Assembly (NCBI GenBank): GCA_012932295.1
Contig: JAAONU010000062.1
Location: forward strand, 10,001 to 74,000
Direction of reading: 5' to 3'
Origin: Cyclina sinensis
Taxonomy: Eukaryota; Mollusca; Bivalvia; Venerida; Veneridae
Length of the DNA: 64,000 bases
A program made the translations under genes and the position numbers. This document shows positions 61,301 to 64,000 of this stretch, piece after piece. Within the stretch, counting starts at the first letter, position 1. Each line of letters begins with the position of its first letter. The notes below the pieces were generated by a model. That model saw only the letters and a list, made by a program, of their open reading frames with translations, was not told where the DNA came from and made no database searches.

Positions 61301-63863
61301 TCAGATTCATAAGTAACACATTAAAGAATAATGTTTTATCCGTAGTAAAATAGAAAAAAAATATAATTAAAAATCACAATGACCATCGAGGGAAGACATG
61401 ACATTCAAATGCAAATTGCCCCTCTAGTGTTGAATATTTTTATGAAAAAAATAAATACATAAAAGTTATTAATAACTTGTTTTCATTGCCATATATTTGA
61501 ATTTCTCTTTGATTTTTCTTGCAGAAGCCAACGATCAAATTAGAAACATCTACAGGTAAAGCATTTTGTAATACATGTATATATAATTTTCCCCCAGAAG
61601 TCTGATTTTTGTGACGTTAAACGTCTCACGTAAACTTCACTCCCTTGTTAACGCTAATAAACCTAGCTTAACACTTCTGATTTAGTACAATAACACAGAC
61701 TATCAAAACGTCTAACGCATAAAAAAGATGTAGGGCAAATGTGATTTGTAAGTGTTTTTGTTTGTTTCTTTTCCTGCATAAAAAATTCCATTATACAATT
61801 TACTTGATATAGTACACAACATGTAACAAAGGAACATTGTTTCCAATGTTTGTTGACGTCATATCAAGAAAAATAAACATGCTGAAAATTACATATCCTC
61901 TGCCGTTAAGTGGTGAAGTACAAAATATAATGAAATTTTCAACAGTCAAATAAATTGCATATTTATGAATTTTATGCAAATCGTTGGGGCTGATAAAGAA
62001 GTCCTTTAACTTTTAGTTTATTTATTGCCTTAAAACAGTTATCGGTAATGAAATATATAGATAATTTAAATTTAAAGTTTTGAACAAACTTTAATATCGA
62101 ACGAAAGATTTAAACGCTAATCGAAATCTCAAGGCAAACTTAAATTTCAATCTAGCATACTGCAATGTGTCGGAGGGAGACAAGGGGAACTTTAATGAGG
62201 ATTCAGAATTACGAAAAATGAAGACGGCACTTGACAAAGCCAGGACGGAGCTTGTGAAAAACATGAACCCTGATAAAATCATACATGCTGCCGAACAATG
62301 TGGTCTTTTTGTGTACGTAGAGGCAAGGGACCTTAAGGTAAATATTGAAACAAGCTACACATTTCCAAATAAATTATTTAATTCCAAGTATAGTCATCCT
62401 CAAGAGGACATATTACCTGTTAGACTAAAACAAATTAAATCTGTTTATTGCAAGCATACAATCGATTTTTGTTTAAAATCGTTTACTCAGTGGTATGCAA
62501 TCGTACAAATCATTAAGTCCTACATCAGCGGTTCACATTTAATCAAGAAATACTTAGTTATACACCAGCACGTAAAATTAAACACTTAGATCAACTGCGA
62601 AATGAATAAGTCAGTTTAAAGTATTTATAGTACAACCAAAGCACCTAGTGTAATAGCAAATATCTATCATGGTACTGACACTAACTTCCAAAAGGTAAAA
62701 CAACAAATTATTCTATAAAACACGCGTCATATCTCTCAAAAGTTTACACAATTACAGTTAAAACTCATAGTTTTCTTAAAGTTTTCTTAATCATGTCAGA
62801 GCGTATTTAATATGAACTACAAGTTTCCAAAAGTTTTACAAAATCTTACAATATTCACTATTTCCGAGCAAGAGTTAGAATATCATCAACTGATTTAACT
62901 ATACACCATGTTATTAACATGAATGCGAAAATGAATTCTCATATAAACCCAACTGAAATAAATTACAATTTTAACTGTATCCGAATAAAGAAAATAATGT
63001 TTGTTAAAATGTTCAGATTTGAAGCTTGTAGCATTGTGGATCTTATAAAAAAAACCCGGTTTAAACAATTGTAAATTTGTTCCACATGGATACTGGTAAG
63101 TCGTTACAATGGAAAGTACTTATAAATTTATGAAATTGATGGCTCATATTCAAGATAATAGTTTGCTTCTTTCAGTCTTAAAATGGTAAGTTAGTACATG
63201 GTGATAACGATCTTTGGTTATAAATTATAATGCAATAAACTTTAAAGTAAATATATTAATCTAATTTAGTTATGTAAAAAGTACTGACATCGTTCCTTAT
63301 CCGTATAGCCATAAACTCGTAAATCATAAAATCCGTATTTAAAATCTGCAGAAGATGCCTAGCATTAACGCTGGTTCACAAACTTATCATTTTGTTAAAG
63401 AGAAACGAAAAATCATTAAATCCAGATGAAACAGACTGAGGTCGATGAGACACAAAACATCATGACATAATATTTACACACCAACTCATTAAATTACTAT
63501 CCTGCACGCTCAAACAAAGTGACGGTAGCATAATGTGAAACATGTTGTTTGCACTTTTTCTAGAAGATTGACAATTGATTTTCCTTCTCTTGAAAAAAAA
63601 TGATCTTGAAAATCGTTGTTACACAGGAGGCTGGTAATACATCCGAAAAGAACAGAAGGATCACAGATAAGATCAGGGGTAAAGGCATTGAGGGATATAA
63701 TCAATTCAAGGGCTGCCTGAACAAGACAGGAAAGTCACAGCTAGTCCATGTACTGGAATATTTTGAGAGGGGAGAAGAGCCTCCTGAATCTCTATTGAAA
63801 AATTTGTTTGAAAAGACGAAACAGGAAGGTAGATATCATGGAATTCCTTATGCACTTTATTGA
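58369..63863 (+). CDS. CXorf38-like HEPN-motif / coiled-coil / CARD-like protein
   Basis: Six exons join in phase to 531 residues: 58369-58941, 59211-59369, 59969-60382, 61525-61555, 62156-62337, 63627-63863. Residues 1-240 follow the CXorf38 family (DUF4559): an early YKNWVRGAKGLVYLQEGL, then CNLC...C and ICPNGICSKLYDEIVESHHH and DPSTWCSDPVGWSYAKCF. Exon 2 carries R196-N197-x3-H201 (RNEIMH), the HEPN-type ribonuclease pattern, also present in CXorf38 as I recall it. Residues 245-382 are a charged coiled coil. Residues 411-500 look like a CARD split by an intron (ELRKMKTALDKARTELVKN ... KIRGKGIEGYNQFKGCL ... LVHVLEYF). Donor 3 is GC (AG/GCAAGT); the others are GT. The likely role is innate immune signalling or RNA cleavage, coupled through CARD assembly; this is inference. 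Exon 4 is only 31 bases and the exon-5 acceptor (ATCTAG) is weak, so that junction is the least certain. Confidence 0.75.
60383..61524 (+). other. Intron 3 with GC-AG boundaries
   Basis: The donor AAG/GCAAGT is the typical GC-AG pattern and the acceptor is TTTTTCTTGCAG. Without it the frame ends about ten codons on. Small open frames inside it are not supported. Confidence 0.6.
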
Positions 63864-64000
63864 ATTTTTTTCATTTTATCTATAATCTCATGTACGTACG
63901 ACCGTTAATTGTTTGCTGTATTCCATATTAATACTGAATTCATTTCCAATACAAATCCTTCAAAAGCGCTTTTAAAGGTAGGGGCAGGAACAGCAGATTC
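63864..64000. other. 3' flank of the HEPN/CARD gene
   Basis: AT-rich, probably 3' UTR. No AATAAA is seen before the window ends. Confidence 0.4.

Noticed and set aside
62339..62589. Continuation of the coding exon beyond 62337
   Set aside because: AAG/GTAAAT is a good donor and the next exon continues the CARD pattern in phase; the read-through tail has no CARD character.

Overview
The window is eukaryotic DNA: AT-rich, intron-bearing, gene-sparse and crowded with transposable elements and minisatellites. The mix (tRNA-derived SINEs, APE-type LINE fragments, repeats carrying AGGTCA motifs, a lineage-style secreted Cys-rich receptor ectodomain and a CARD-bearing immune-type gene) fits a marine bivalve mollusc. 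That assignment is inference from repeat and gene style, not a database match.

Two multi-exon genes can be assembled from reading frame, splice sites and intron phase. (1) About 20.7-25.4 kb, plus strand: a secreted or membrane ectodomain with a signal peptide, a somatomedin-B-like Cys cluster and a terminal hydrophobic segment. It resembles the extracellular half of molluscan Methuselah-like receptors, but no seven-helix part is visible. (2) About 58.4-63.9 kb, plus strand: a six-exon gene whose 531-residue product starts with a CXorf38-like Cys/His-rich domain, carries an R-N-x3-H motif typical of HEPN ribonucleases, continues into a long coiled coil and ends in a CARD-like domain. This probable sensor or effector is the most interesting gene here. 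A likely terminal exon and 3' UTR of an unidentified third gene lie at the left edge (124-460).

Layout: 0-0.5 kb terminal exon; 0.9-2.6 kb decayed LINE with RNase H and a frameshifted Myb/SANT-like pseudogene; 3.7-5.1 kb minisatellite and LINE tail; 5.5-12.9 kb diverged duplicated non-coding modules (one with a conserved TATA-like box) and a SINE; 13.0-16.1 kb broken LINE with a small element inserted in its endonuclease; 16.3 kb 57-A tract; 16.8-19.4 kb segment bounded by a short inverted repeat; 20.7-25.4 kb receptor-like gene; 26.4-27.1 kb SINEs; 27.4-29.9 kb a 2.5-kb foldback palindrome of 69-bp units; 31-34 kb minisatellites and a terminal-inverted-repeat element; 36.4 kb a perfect 136-bp palindrome; 39.8-41 kb minisatellites; 42-47 kb further TIR elements, including one whose empty site survives in a paralogous segment at 35 kb; 49.3-51.4 kb a relatively young LINE with two nonsense codons; 52.8-55.9 kb a 52-bp CATCG-rich minisatellite that changes strand; 56.3-57.9 kb repeats carrying nuclear-receptor half sites; 58.4-63.9 kb the HEPN/CARD gene.

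The genes do not form an operon-like unit and nothing links their functions beyond neighbourhood. Most long reading frames in the repeat arrays are by-products of unit lengths divisible by three or of simple-sequence composition.
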